6,187 nt of DNA from a bacterium (GCA_021828445.1 JAJZJD010000061.1:1-6187), one strand, 5' to 3'. Counted from the first letter of the stretch, positions 1 through 5,919 are shown. The notes: a model not told the origin generated them from the letters alone. Translations and numbers: made by a program.

Positions 1-257
1 CTATAAAAGAAACCGTTACGAAAAAACTTAACTGGTTAAAACTATTTTTCATATTCTTAATCTTGTTATTTATTTTTATTGGCGGAATTAAGCTTATGAC
101 TTTGCATATTATCGGCAATATCGTATTCGCGGTATTTATTATATTTGATGTTGTAATACTTTGGAAGTGGGACGATATATCCGAAAAGTTGTCTAAAAAT
201 AAAGTAATAAAAGCTATAGGTTCTTTTATCGTAGGCGAAAAGCCGCCGGAGGAATGA
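1..257 (+). CDS. Small two-helix membrane protein, 5' end outside the window
   Basis: The frame is open from the first bases of the window to TGA at 255-257, so the gene begins upstream; a TTG at 63 and an ATG at 96 are internal candidates, neither compelling. The visible ~85 residues start with a basic stretch (KETVTKKLNWLK), then two hydrophobic segments (about LFFIFLILLFIFIGGIKL and IIGNIVFAVFIIFDVVILW), then a charged tail ending GEKPPEE. This predicts a small inner-membrane protein with two helices. Its last codons contain the GGAGG ribosome site of traG, and only one base separates its stop from the traG ATG, so the two are almost certainly one operon with coupled translation. I do not recognise the family; it does not resemble the end of TraH, which precedes traG in F. 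By position, a part in conjugative transfer is inferred. Confidence 0.7.
   Translation, partial: IKETVTKKLNWLKLFFIFLILLFIFIGGIKLMTLHIIGNIVFAVFIIFDVVILWKWDDISEKLSKNKVIKAIGSFIVGEKPPEE
248..252 (+). promoter_or_regulatory. Ribosome binding site of traG inside the upstream gene
   Basis: GGAGG lies six bases before the ATG at 259 and within the final codons of the preceding membrane protein gene. It fixes the traG start and points to translational coupling between the two genes. Confidence 0.75.
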
Positions 258-258
258 A

Positions 259-3200
259 ATGTTAAACAAATTAAAATTTTATATTGCTTTAATATTACCT
301 GTTTTATCGGTATTATTTATAGCTACTCCCGCTTATGCGGCAGGTCATACATATACGATATACGCCTACGGCTCCGGTTATATAATGGTGGGTATTTTAA
401 AATCCATAGCGTCCGTGGTTGCAAGCGGCGGTTTTAGCCTTATCTTGAAATCGGTAGTCTTAATAGGTTTCGTTATTATATTTTTACAGATGATAATAAC
501 AAGCTTTAAGGTCTCTCCGCATAGGTCTTTAGTTAAATATTTCGCCGCTGTTTTAGTAATATACTCCGCTCTTTTAATACCTAAGGTTAATGTTTATGTT
601 TACGATACCGTTAATAATACCACGTCTAACGCAACCGTAGTCAACAATGTTCCTTGGGGAATAGGCGCGATAGCGTCTTATTTTTCGGATTTTCAATATT
701 ATATGACGACTTCTATAGAACAGGCGTTTTCTACTCCGAATACGATAGATTTAACTAACGCCGGTATGGGATTTGCTTTAACGTCTCAAAATATCGTTGA
801 CGGCGTTCAGATTGACGATCCTTATTTATTCCAGTCTTTTACGCAATATGTCTATAACTGCGTCTTGCCCGGCATAAGCGCTGGCGGTCTGTCGTCTCAA
901 GCGTTAACTCAAGCCGGTATGTCTGTAACGGGGACGGGTGATACGACAAATAGCCTGCTTGGTTATATGGCAAGTTATACCGACGGCGCCGGCGCTAATC
1001 TTTTAACTACTGAATACTCACGTTCTGATCCGTCTGGCGTTACTACTACCTGTGGGACGCAGACAGGTGATATCCAAACATCTTTTACTAATTACGCTAC
1101 TAACGACGCCGGTCCGCAGATAGCCGGAGCGTTAGGTATGACTTACGCCACGTTTGCGAATGAATACGGACTGGTCAACAGTTCTATTTATAGTATGTCG
1201 TCTAACGCCGAACAAGAGATAATTCAGATGATGACGGTTAATCAGTATAGTCAGGCGATGATACAGTCGGCTAATTTAGCCGGCGTTAATCCAACTCAGC
1301 TTGCCTACGGCTCCGCTTTGGCTCAACGGAATATGAGCGATTCTTTTTCGATTTCGGGGCAGATGGCTGGCAAGTATATGCCGGTCGTTTACGGAATATT
1401 CTCTGCTCTGTTTTTGGCTTTCAGCTTGTTTCTTATAATCCTTATGGCGTTACCCATAGGCGTTAATTACCTAAAGATGTATATGGAGTTAGGTCTGTTT
1501 TTAGCCGTATGGCCAACTTTAATGGCTGTATATAATTACATAATTGATTTAATAATTCAGCAGCAGTTTAGCTACATAGCTACGCAGGGCTATTCCCTTA
1601 ACTCCGCGCATACCGTAAATACCTTTATCGCAACTCAACTTGGCTGGATGGGTTATCTCTCTTGGGGCGTGCCGATGATGGCTTACGCATTAGTAACCGG
1701 TTCGACGTACGCAATGGTAGGCGCTATAAGTTCAATGGATTCAGCGGGCAAGAAAGCGTCTGGGGCGGCAGCGGCTCAGGCGGAAAGCGGTAATGTTAAT
1801 TTAGGGAATGACAGCTTGAGCAATTATAATGCGAATAAACATAATTCTGCCGTGCAGGATGTAACCGGAGTAATGCCGAGGACTCATTATTCTGGATTTA
1901 AAAAAATGGAGCAAAGCGCTAACTCTGATAAATTAACCGATACCGGAACGGGAGCTTTTGCCGAAGTCGGAAAAGGTTCGTCTACGGTTAGAGCCGCAGG
2001 CAGCAATATGATAGACGGAAGTATTCATAAAGCAGATATATCAACCGCAAGCAACTCTTTATCAAACGCAAAATCAAACGCAAAATCGGATCAGCAAAGC
2101 GTAAGCAGCAGCTATGGACAAACGGTCGCATCATATAACGGGTTAAATTCGAGCGACAAAACTTCGGTTAACAAAGATTGGAACTTGTCTAATAAAAAAA
2201 GTGTTTCTAACGCGGCAGAGTTTGCTCATTTAAGTAAAGGACAAATGACAAGCAAAAATGGTGTGTCGTTAAATGCTTACATGGAAACTCAAGGCGGAAT
2301 TAGCGCATTAGGAGACAAAGCAGAGGCAGGATTAAGACTTAACTTACAACATGAATTTGGAATGTCCAAAGAACAAGCCGATAGTTTCACGAGTAAATAT
2401 CAAGCCGACCAAGTGCAAAGCCTTAATAATTCTCTTTCAAAATCGCATTCCACGTCTATCGGCAAGGATTCAGGATTTAAAAATTCAGTAAGCGATTCAG
2501 TAACGGCGCAGAATACTTACAGCGCGGCGGAAAGCAAAGTAAAAAGTTTACAGTCGTCATTGTCGGCTCAAAAATCCCACGGCGCGCAGTGGACAAAAAA
2601 AGAATTGCCGGGATTTTTAACTCAATATAATAAAAAACACGGTCTTACGGGACAAGCCGCCGCTACTGCCGATGTTCATCTTGAAAATCAAATGGGGGTG
2701 GGCAATAAAAAAGATTTAAAGTCGTTCAATGATTATTTAAATAATAAATCGGGAATAGCTAAAACTCAAGCAAAAATTAGTATGGACGGTAGAGGTATCA
2801 TAACAAAGAATATTAATCCTCAAACTCCGGTATCGGCATTTAACAAAAATAAACCTGCGGCGGGCGGAGATTATACTCCGTATCGGATGATAAAAACTCC
2901 GTCTAAAAGTCAAAGAAACGAGCAGATAAATAAACAAATGCAGAACTCCGCCTTGTTAAAGAAGAAAGCCCTTGATTACGTCAGTCTTATGCACAAATTA
3001 CATAAGTTAGGGTTGCCCCCTGCAATTAATACCCATCTCGGCAAAGCGCCTACCAGAAAAAGTATAGGAAAATCCATAGTCGGCTATAGCGGTATTAATA
3101 ATACAGGGCTTGTTGCCAAAACAAAAAGCGGTTTGCAAGGACAAATAATAATAAACAAACAAGGGCATCCTGCGTTCACATATAAAACACCGCAGGGAAA

Positions 3201-3348
3201 AACGAGAGAAGCTCTTATTAGCGGCGGTAAAGGTCCGGGAGAGCCTGAAACGTTTACTGGTAAAAACGGGACAATACATACATTGGAAGATGAACATTTC
3301 ACAAGCGGAAATGACAACGGCGGTTCTCCGCCGGATTTAACGAATTGA
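259..3348 (+). CDS. traG: TraG-like conjugal mating-pair stabilisation / entry-exclusion protein
   Basis: 1029 residues. A cleavable signal-like N-terminus (1-27, ending TPAYA-A) is followed by hydrophobic helices near 58-80 and 92-108. A periplasmic domain (about 110-370) has the TraG_N look: VPWGIGAIASYFSDF at 131-145, EQAFSTP, and two isolated cysteines, C201 and C265, probably disulfide-bonded. Helices near 375-400, 408-436 and 465-490 follow, with the typical AQRNMSDSFSISGQMAGKYMPV entry sequence. Residues 495-1029 are hydrophilic, rich in Ser, Asn, Lys and Gln, with helical stretches and no recognised enzyme motif. In F, TraG stabilises mating pairs with TraN, is needed for pilus assembly, and its C-terminal part determines entry exclusion with TraS; the length here is close to F TraG. 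The start is set by GGAGG at 248-252. Residues 463-527 recur in the orphan module at 5988-6187. Family assignment is firm; the role of this C-terminus is inferred. Confidence 0.88.
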   Translation: MLNKLKFYIALILPVLSVLFIATPAYAAGHTYTIYAYGSGYIMVGILKSIASVVASGGFSLILKSVVLIGFVIIFLQMIITSFKVSPHRSLVKYFAAVLVIYSALLIPKVNVYVYDTVNNTTSNATVVNNVPWGIGAIASYFSDFQYYMTTSIEQAFSTPNTIDLTNAGMGFALTSQNIVDGVQIDDPYLFQSFTQYVYNCVLPGISAGGLSSQALTQAGMSVTGTGDTTNSLLGYMASYTDGAGANLLTTEYSRSDPSGVTTTCGTQTGDIQTSFTNYATNDAGPQIAGALGMTYATFANEYGLVNSSIYSMSSNAEQEIIQMMTVNQYSQAMIQSANLAGVNPTQLAYGSALAQRNMSDSFSISGQMAGKYMPVVYGIFSALFLAFSLFLIILMALPIGVNYLKMYMELGLFLAVWPTLMAVYNYIIDLIIQQQFSYIATQGYSLNSAHTVNTFIATQLGWMGYLSWGVPMMAYALVTGSTYAMVGAISSMDSAGKKASGAAAAQAESGNVNLGNDSLSNYNANKHNSAVQDVTGVMPRTHYSGFKKMEQSANSDKLTDTGTGAFAEVGKGSSTVRAAGSNMIDGSIHKADISTASNSLSNAKSNAKSDQQSVSSSYGQTVASYNGLNSSDKTSVNKDWNLSNKKSVSNAAEFAHLSKGQMTSKNGVSLNAYMETQGGISALGDKAEAGLRLNLQHEFGMSKEQADSFTSKYQADQVQSLNNSLSKSHSTSIGKDSGFKNSVSDSVTAQNTYSAAESKVKSLQSSLSAQKSHGAQWTKKELPGFLTQYNKKHGLTGQAAATADVHLENQMGVGNKKDLKSFNDYLNNKSGIAKTQAKISMDGRGIITKNINPQTPVSAFNKNKPAAGGDYTPYRMIKTPSKSQRNEQINKQMQNSALLKKKALDYVSLMHKLHKLGLPPAINTHLGKAPTRKSIGKSIVGYSGINNTGLVAKTKSGLQGQIIINKQGHPAFTYKTPQGKTREALISGGKGPGEPETFTGKNGTIHTLEDEHFTSGNDNGGSPPDLTN
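2062..2085 (+). repeat. Perfect 12-bp tandem repeat, two copies
   Basis: TCAAACGCAAAA occurs twice in direct succession inside traG, giving Ser-Asn-Ala-Lys twice (residues 602-609) in the disordered C-terminal half. It is in-frame, so copy changes would alter length without breaking the gene. Confidence 0.8.
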
Positions 3349-3361
3349 AAAAGAGAAATAT

Positions 3362-3412
3362 AAAAAAGGTAAAATAATAACCTATATACCGCAAGTATAT
3401 AGGCTATTATTT
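3362..3412 (-). terminator. Intrinsic terminator of small acidic gene A, possibly bidirectional
   Basis: Arms 3372-3389 and 3395-3412 form an 18-bp stem with a 5-base loop. Only the 3380/3404 pair is not Watson-Crick; it is a G-U wobble in the minus-strand RNA but an A-C mismatch in the plus-strand RNA. On the minus strand a run of six U (3367-3362) follows four bases after the stem. The hairpin also sits 24 bases after the traG stop, so it could end traG transcription as well, but the plus side lacks a good U run. The TAA stop of gene A (3407-3409) lies inside the stem. Confidence 0.8.
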
Positions 3413-3658
3413 ATCATCACTACCACTACCAGGAAAAGCTCCAGGAAAACCTGCAAACGTATCATGATTACCGAAAGGATAAGGATTAATATCTACTTTT
3501 GGCGGCCACTCAATCCCCTGAAAATTATCGTCGAATATACCGGGTTGTTTATTTTCGTAAAACTTATCGTCTATAAAACTCTGACTATTTTCTGAGTTCC
3601 TTTTACAATAACTTTCGTCTAAAGGCACGGCTTTAGGTTCGTCTATTATTAATTTCAT
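3407..3658 (-). CDS. Small acidic protein A, paralogue of protein B
   Basis: 83 residues from the ATG at 3658-3656. The frame is open further upstream to 3709, but protein B begins at the equivalent MNIIDEPK, and a purine-rich GGAAG ribosome site lies just before 3658, so the shorter start is chosen. The protein is acidic and probably unstructured. Three short motifs of the form hydrophobic-D-(D/E)-x-aromatic are visible: LDESY, IDDKF and FDDNF, followed by QGIEWPPK and a Gly/Pro/Phe-rich tail ending GSGSDDK. There is no signal peptide or membrane helix. I do not recognise a family. It is convergent with traG, shares a terminator region with it and has its own promoter at 3731-3759. An adaptor, DNA-mimic or immunity-like protein are all possible; none is demonstrated. 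Confidence 0.7.
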   Translation of the reverse strand: MKLIIDEPKAVPLDESYCKRNSENSQSFIDDKFYENKQPGIFDDNFQGIEWPPKVDINPYPFGNHDTFAGFPGAFPGSGSDDK

Positions 3659-3720
3659 TTTCTCTTCCTTCCCCCATTTCAGGTTCACTTTCTTTCGCCC
3701 CCATGCCACTCACAGAGGCT

Positions 3721-3782
3721 CTTATTTATATATATACTACTGTTTGTATTAAAAGTCAAATTAAAGGCGAAAAAAGGCAAAT
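3721..3782 (-). repeat. 62-bp conserved upstream element, copy 1
   Basis: This stretch matches 5285-5348 at all but two bases plus one 2-bp indel. It covers the gene A promoter and about 23 bases upstream of the -35 box. Read on the minus strand it contains GCCTTT, GCCTTT and GACTTT spaced 10 and 11 bp apart, the last overlapping the -35 box. Similarity stops abruptly at both ends. Confidence 0.85.
3731..3759 (-). promoter_or_regulatory. Sigma70-type promoter of gene A
   Basis: On the minus strand TTGACT (3759-3754) is followed after 17 bases by TATATA (3736-3731), which gives a 5' untranslated region of about 65 bases before the start at 3658. The same promoter is repeated almost exactly before gene B. 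Confidence 0.7.
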
Positions 3783-3967
3783 TTGAAAGGAATTTTGCTA
3801 TTCAGTTTTTTCCTTGACGGATGATGTTATTTATTATAGTGTAAAAAAAAGTTATACAAAATAAAAAAATAAGTTATAATGAAAAAAATACTGGATAGAA
3901 TAAAAAAATATGATATAATAAAACACATTAGAATCAAAAAGGAGATATAGCTTTTATATTCGTAAGA
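3783..3967 (+). promoter_or_regulatory. AT-rich intergenic region with candidate promoters for the Panacea gene
   Basis: No gene is seen here. Candidates are TTGACG at 3814-3819 with TATAGT at 3835-3840 (a short 15-base spacer), TATAAT at 3875-3880 and TATAAT at 3914-3919, the last two without a convincing -35 box. An AAAAAGGAG ribosome site ends at 3944, 23 bases before the ATG at 3968, which is too far for good use of that codon. Which promoter is used cannot be decided from the sequence. Confidence 0.4.
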
Positions 3968-4549
3968 ATGGGTATAGGCTATATAAGTTTAATTATGAAA
4001 GATTTTGATATAAGAAAAGTCGCAAATGCAATAATATTTTTTTTAGATAATAAAGTATCTTATTTAACTAAAACTAAATTTATAAAAATGATGTATTTTG
4101 CAGACAAGTACCATTTTGAAAATTACGGTCGGAGCATTTTTGGGGATACTTATATCAAACTTCCGCATGGTCCTATTCCGACGCTATCTCTAAGTATAAT
4201 AAATAATGACTGCGATAATGCAGATGTTAAGGAATATACAGACGAATTTTTAAAATATGTTACTCCGGCATGCACTTATAACAATATAACGGTTTTTAGC
4301 AAAAATACAGAATTTAATCATAAAATATTTAGTCAGTCGGAAATAGAAGCTTTAAGAAAAATTGCCGAAGAATTCAGTTTGGATAATGCCGATGAAATAA
4401 GCGAAAAATCTCACCTAACCAAAGCATATCAAAAAGCATCTTTATATAATGTCATATCTGAAGAAGATATGGCCGAAGATAACGGAGAATATGTTTCTTT
4501 CTGGAACAATGAATTTTCTAATCTGGAATCTATATTAACACACTGTTAG
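3968..4549 (+). CDS. Panacea-domain (DUF4065, SocA/GepA-like) antitoxin
   Basis: 193 residues from the ATG at 3968; a second ATG at 3995 gives MKDFDIRKVANAI, which matches how this family usually begins, so the true start may be there. Neither ATG has a well-spaced ribosome site: the good GGAG at 3941-3944 is too far upstream. Family signs are the N-terminal KVANAIIFFLDNK, then KTKFIKMMYFADKYHFENYG, GDTYIKLPHGPIP, and a later SEKSHLTKAYQKA. Panacea domains serve as antitoxins for many unrelated toxins; the founding member, SocA, acts as an adaptor that feeds its toxin to a protease. The downstream frame at 4554 begins four bases after this stop, the standard antitoxin-toxin order, but it is broken. 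The gene is more AT-rich than traG, consistent with separate acquisition. Family confidence is good; direct activity is inferred. Confidence 0.85.
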   Translation: MGIGYISLIMKDFDIRKVANAIIFFLDNKVSYLTKTKFIKMMYFADKYHFENYGRSIFGDTYIKLPHGPIPTLSLSIINNDCDNADVKEYTDEFLKYVTPACTYNNITVFSKNTEFNHKIFSQSEIEALRKIAEEFSLDNADEISEKSHLTKAYQKASLYNVISEEDMAEDNGEYVSFWNNEFSNLESILTHC

Positions 4550-4553
4550 AACA

Positions 4554-4815
4554 ATGAGTATCTTAATAATCCAAAGGGGCTCATTATTTCATTGGGAAAA
4601 TTACGAATTTGAAGACAATTCTAAAAAAAATAAGTATTTTATAGCGTTAAATTGTAAAATCCAAGATTCCGAGATTAATCTCGTTTTACCCACTTCCAAA
4701 ATTGAATTACAAAGGAATGATTGAACCCCATATAATGGCTAAAATTGAAGATGCCATAAAAAAAGCAATTACACTCTCGGATGAAATAAAAGAAATATTG
4801 CTTTGTAAAAAATAA
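4554..4815 (+). pseudogene. Decayed toxin gene paired with the Panacea antitoxin
   Basis: An ATG at 4554 opens a 56-residue frame (MSILIIQRGSLFHWENYEFE..., then KYFIALN and LVLPTSKIE) ending at TGA 4722-4724. In another frame, continuous across about 4700-4815, lies NYKGMIEPHIMAKIEDA followed by a lysine- and leucine-rich helix up to TAA 4813-4815. The first part resembles the N-terminal strands of MazF/PemK-like toxins found beside Panacea genes (RGS..., then a conserved (Y/F)F(I/V)(A/I)LN strand), and the second looks like a C-terminal helix. Together they are about 90 residues, shorter than the roughly 150 or more expected, so an internal deletion plus frame change is the simplest reading. 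The toxin family is inferred from general pattern only. A genuine short protein at 4554-4724 cannot be excluded. Confidence 0.5.
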
Positions 4816-4908
4816 TTTTTAATTAATATAGGCATAGGCAATCTTAATCCGCTTTCAGGTCCGAATATGCAGGCGTTAAATAATGTTCCAGAGGATACTA
4901 CAAAATAA
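4816..4908 (+). pseudogene. Possible C-terminal tail remnant of an unknown gene
   Basis: After the toxin remnant, a frame without a start reads IGIGNLNPLSGPNMQAL and ends NVPEDTTK at TAA 4906-4908. It has gene-like composition but only about 25-30 residues, no ATG near its beginning and no ribosome site. It lies directly before the terminator of gene B, the same relative place the traG tail takes before gene A, so it could be the tail of a deleted traG-type module. The evidence is weak; it may be chance. Confidence 0.25.
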
Positions 4909-4921
4909 GAAATATACGGGC

Positions 4922-4967
4922 AAAAAAATAGCGACATATAAATTTTATTAATTATATGCCGCTATTT
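4922..4967 (-). terminator. Intrinsic terminator of small acidic gene B
   Basis: Arms 4926-4941 and 4952-4967 pair at 15 of 16 positions around a 10-base loop. The single A-C mismatch in the plus-strand RNA becomes a U-G wobble in the minus-strand RNA. The stem is followed on the minus strand by an uninterrupted run of U down to 4922, the classic layout. It lies 17 bases after the gene B stop. Confidence 0.85.
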
Positions 4968-4984
4968 GTAGATATATGTTTTTA

Positions 4985-5221
4985 CTAATCATCAGAATCA
5001 AAATTAAAAATATTTCCTGATATAAAAAAATATTCAGAATCAGTCATAACACTTTTCTCTTTTTCTTTTTTAGGAAACTCAATCCCCTGAAAATCATCAT
5101 CAAATATACTCGGTTGTTTATAAAAATTATCGTCAATAAAACTTGTTTTGTTATCGTCTAATTTTCTTTTACTAAAGCTATCGTCTAATACAACACTTTT
5201 AGGCTCGTCTATTATATTCAT
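4985..5221 (-). CDS. Small acidic protein B, paralogue of protein A
   Basis: 78 residues from ATG 5221-5219 to TAG 4987-4985; a GTG one codon earlier is possible, but alignment with protein A supports the ATG. It shares with A the opening IIDEP, then hydrophobic-D-D-x-F three times (LDDSF, IDDNF, FDDDF), SFIDD, QPSIFDD, FQGIE and a proline. The C-terminal 25-30 residues differ from A and end NFDSDD. It is strongly acidic, with no signal peptide or membrane helix. It has its own promoter (5295-5325), a G10 tract just before the start and a strong terminator. The upstream RHH/membrane-protein operon may also read into it, since no terminator is seen between them. No family is recognised. Preservation of the motifs in two diverged copies argues that it is a real, selected gene. 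Confidence 0.75.
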   Translation of the reverse strand: MNIIDEPKSVVLDDSFSKRKLDDNKTSFIDDNFYKQPSIFDDDFQGIEFPKKEKEKSVMTDSEYFFISGNIFNFDSDD

Positions 5222-5223
5222 CA

Positions 5224-5233
5224 CCCCCCCCCC
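5224..5233 (-). repeat. Homopolymer tract (G10 on the coding strand) before gene B start
   Basis: Ten consecutive C on the plus strand read as G10 in the gene B leader, ending two bases before the ATG. It takes the place of the ribosome site. Such tracts are prone to slipped-strand length change. Confidence 0.85.
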
Positions 5234-5284
5234 ACACGCTCTCGCGTATGTTTAAAATTAACTCCCTGCTTGCCCATTGCAAGC

Positions 5285-5348
5285 CTTATTTATATATATA
5301 CTACTGTGTTTGTATTAAAAGTCAAATTAAAGGCGGGAAAAGGCAAAT
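5285..5348 (-). repeat. 62-64-bp conserved upstream element, copy 2
   Basis: This is the second copy of the element at 3721-3782, differing by two substitutions and a TG insertion at about 5307. It starts near the predicted transcription start of gene B, spans the promoter and continues upstream almost to the end of the membrane protein gene at 5361. It holds the same GCCTTT/GCCTTT/GACTTT series at helical-turn spacing. Confidence 0.85.
5295..5325 (-). promoter_or_regulatory. Promoter of gene B, with a longer spacer than copy A
   Basis: TTGACT (5325-5320) is followed after 19 bases by TATATA (5300-5295) on the minus strand. The spacer is two bases longer than the 17 of gene A because of a TG insertion, so it should be a weaker or regulator-dependent promoter. 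Confidence 0.6.
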
Positions 5349-5360
5349 GCGGCGAAATTA

Positions 5361-5678
5361 TTATTGCTTATTTACAGGGAAAAGATATTTTACGGGAAGA
5401 ATAATAATACTGACTATCTCTGCGATAGATGCGGCTATTAAAGCATATATAATGCCGTTGGATAAATGGATAATATTGAATGTTTTTAAATAAATCAAAA
5501 CAAAAGTCGCAGCCGTTGAAGTAATAAATAATGTTAAAAGCGTATATATTAATATAGCCCTAATGCGAATCTCGCTCCGTTGCTTTACTTCTTCAATGGT
5601 GATTGAGACGGACGATTCGATATATTGTTCTATATTCGACTGTTCGAGATATTTTTCTACCTCAGTTTTTTTATCCAT
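5361..5678 (-). CDS. Small two-helix inner-membrane protein
   Basis: 105 residues. An N-terminal charged, helical region (about 1-38, MDKKTEVEKYLEQSNIEQYI then a Glu/Lys/Arg-rich stretch) is probably cytoplasmic. Two hydrophobic helices follow, near 40-66 and 72-97, with a short basic tail VKYLFPVNKQ. The start lies only six bases after the stop of the RHH gene, so the two genes form one operon with likely coupled translation; GAG just before the ATG is a weak ribosome site. I do not recognise the family. Small inner-membrane proteins of this size next to conjugation genes include TraS/Eex-like entry-exclusion proteins, and also toxin-like membrane proteins under RHH control. Both are inference from position and topology. 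Its stop is only about 36 bases from the gene B -35 box. Confidence 0.75.
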   Translation of the reverse strand: MDKKTEVEKYLEQSNIEQYIESSVSITIEEVKQRSEIRIRAILIYTLLTLFITSTAATFVLIYLKTFNIIHLSNGIIYALIAASIAEIVSIIILPVKYLFPVNKQ

Positions 5679-5684
5679 ATCTCG

Positions 5685-5897
5685 TTAAGCCAGAACGATT
5701 TCTTTTTCGATTTTATTGCTATGTTTATCTACCACAGCGATAAATTTATCCTGGTCTTTTGAATCTTCGGCATATTTAACAAACGCCATGCCTATTCTTA
5801 AAATTTCGGCCTTGCTTTTTCCCGTTCTAACCTGAAGACTATCTAATAGTTCGTTGGCGGACGGGCTTAATTCAAGATTAAATCTTACCTTGCCCAT
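5685..5897 (-). CDS. Ribbon-helix-helix (CopG/Arc-like) transcriptional regulator
   Basis: 70 residues from ATG 5897-5895; longer starts exist, but AAAGGAGG at 5913-5906 with an 8-base gap fixes this one. The N-terminus GKVRFNLELSPS fits the DNA-binding beta strand, followed by helix A (about 12-23, ANELLDSLQVRT) and helix B starting GKSKAEILRIGMAFVKYAED, the standard ribbon-helix-helix order. The remaining ~22 residues, ending in a lysine/glutamate-rich segment, could be a short dimer or partner contact. Such proteins bind short, helically phased repeats and commonly repress their own promoter. Three 11-bp repeats overlap the -10 box of this gene's promoter, which suggests autoregulation. 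It is the first gene of the operon with the membrane protein. An antitoxin role is possible but unsupported. Confidence 0.85.
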   Translation of the reverse strand: MGKVRFNLELSPSANELLDSLQVRTGKSKAEILRIGMAFVKYAEDSKDQDKFIAVVDKHSNKIEKEIVLA

Positions 5898-5905
5898 TTG
5901 ATTTA

Positions 5906-5913
5906 CCTCCTTT
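5906..5913 (-). promoter_or_regulatory. Strong ribosome binding site of the RHH gene
   Basis: AAAGGAGG on the minus strand, eight bases before the ATG at 5897. It decides between this start and an in-frame ATG 14 codons upstream. Confidence 0.85.
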
Positions 5914-5919
5914 GTTATA

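Noticed and set aside
2737..3317. Minus-strand open frames inside the end of traG
   Set aside because: They overlap a strongly supported gene, have no ribosome sites or recognisable motifs, and read as antisense shadows.
3407..3658. Gene A as a classic immunity gene for a toxic TraG C-terminus
   Set aside because: Immunity genes normally follow on the same strand; A is convergent with its own promoter, and no toxin motif is visible in traG 870-1029. Kept only as a remote option.
3659..3709. N-terminal extension of gene A to an ATG at 3709
   Set aside because: Protein B starts at the position equivalent to 3658, and a purine-rich ribosome site lies just before 3658; the extension has no counterpart in B.
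3783..3967. CRISPR array, tRNA or riboswitch in the AT-rich gap
   Set aside because: No regular repeats, no cloverleaf and no conserved aptamer pattern; only AT-rich runs and possible promoters.
4707..4937. Minus-strand open frame across the toxin remnant
   Set aside because: It starts within the terminator hairpin of gene B, has no ribosome site and is antisense to the remnant.
3721..5348. The two 62-bp repeats as the ends of an insertion sequence
   Set aside because: They are direct repeats containing promoters, no transposase lies between them and no target duplications or terminal inverted repeats are seen.
5248..5493. Plus-strand open frame over the gene B promoter and the membrane protein gene
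   Set aside because: It crosses the duplicated promoter element and lies antisense to the better supported membrane protein; no ribosome site or domain.
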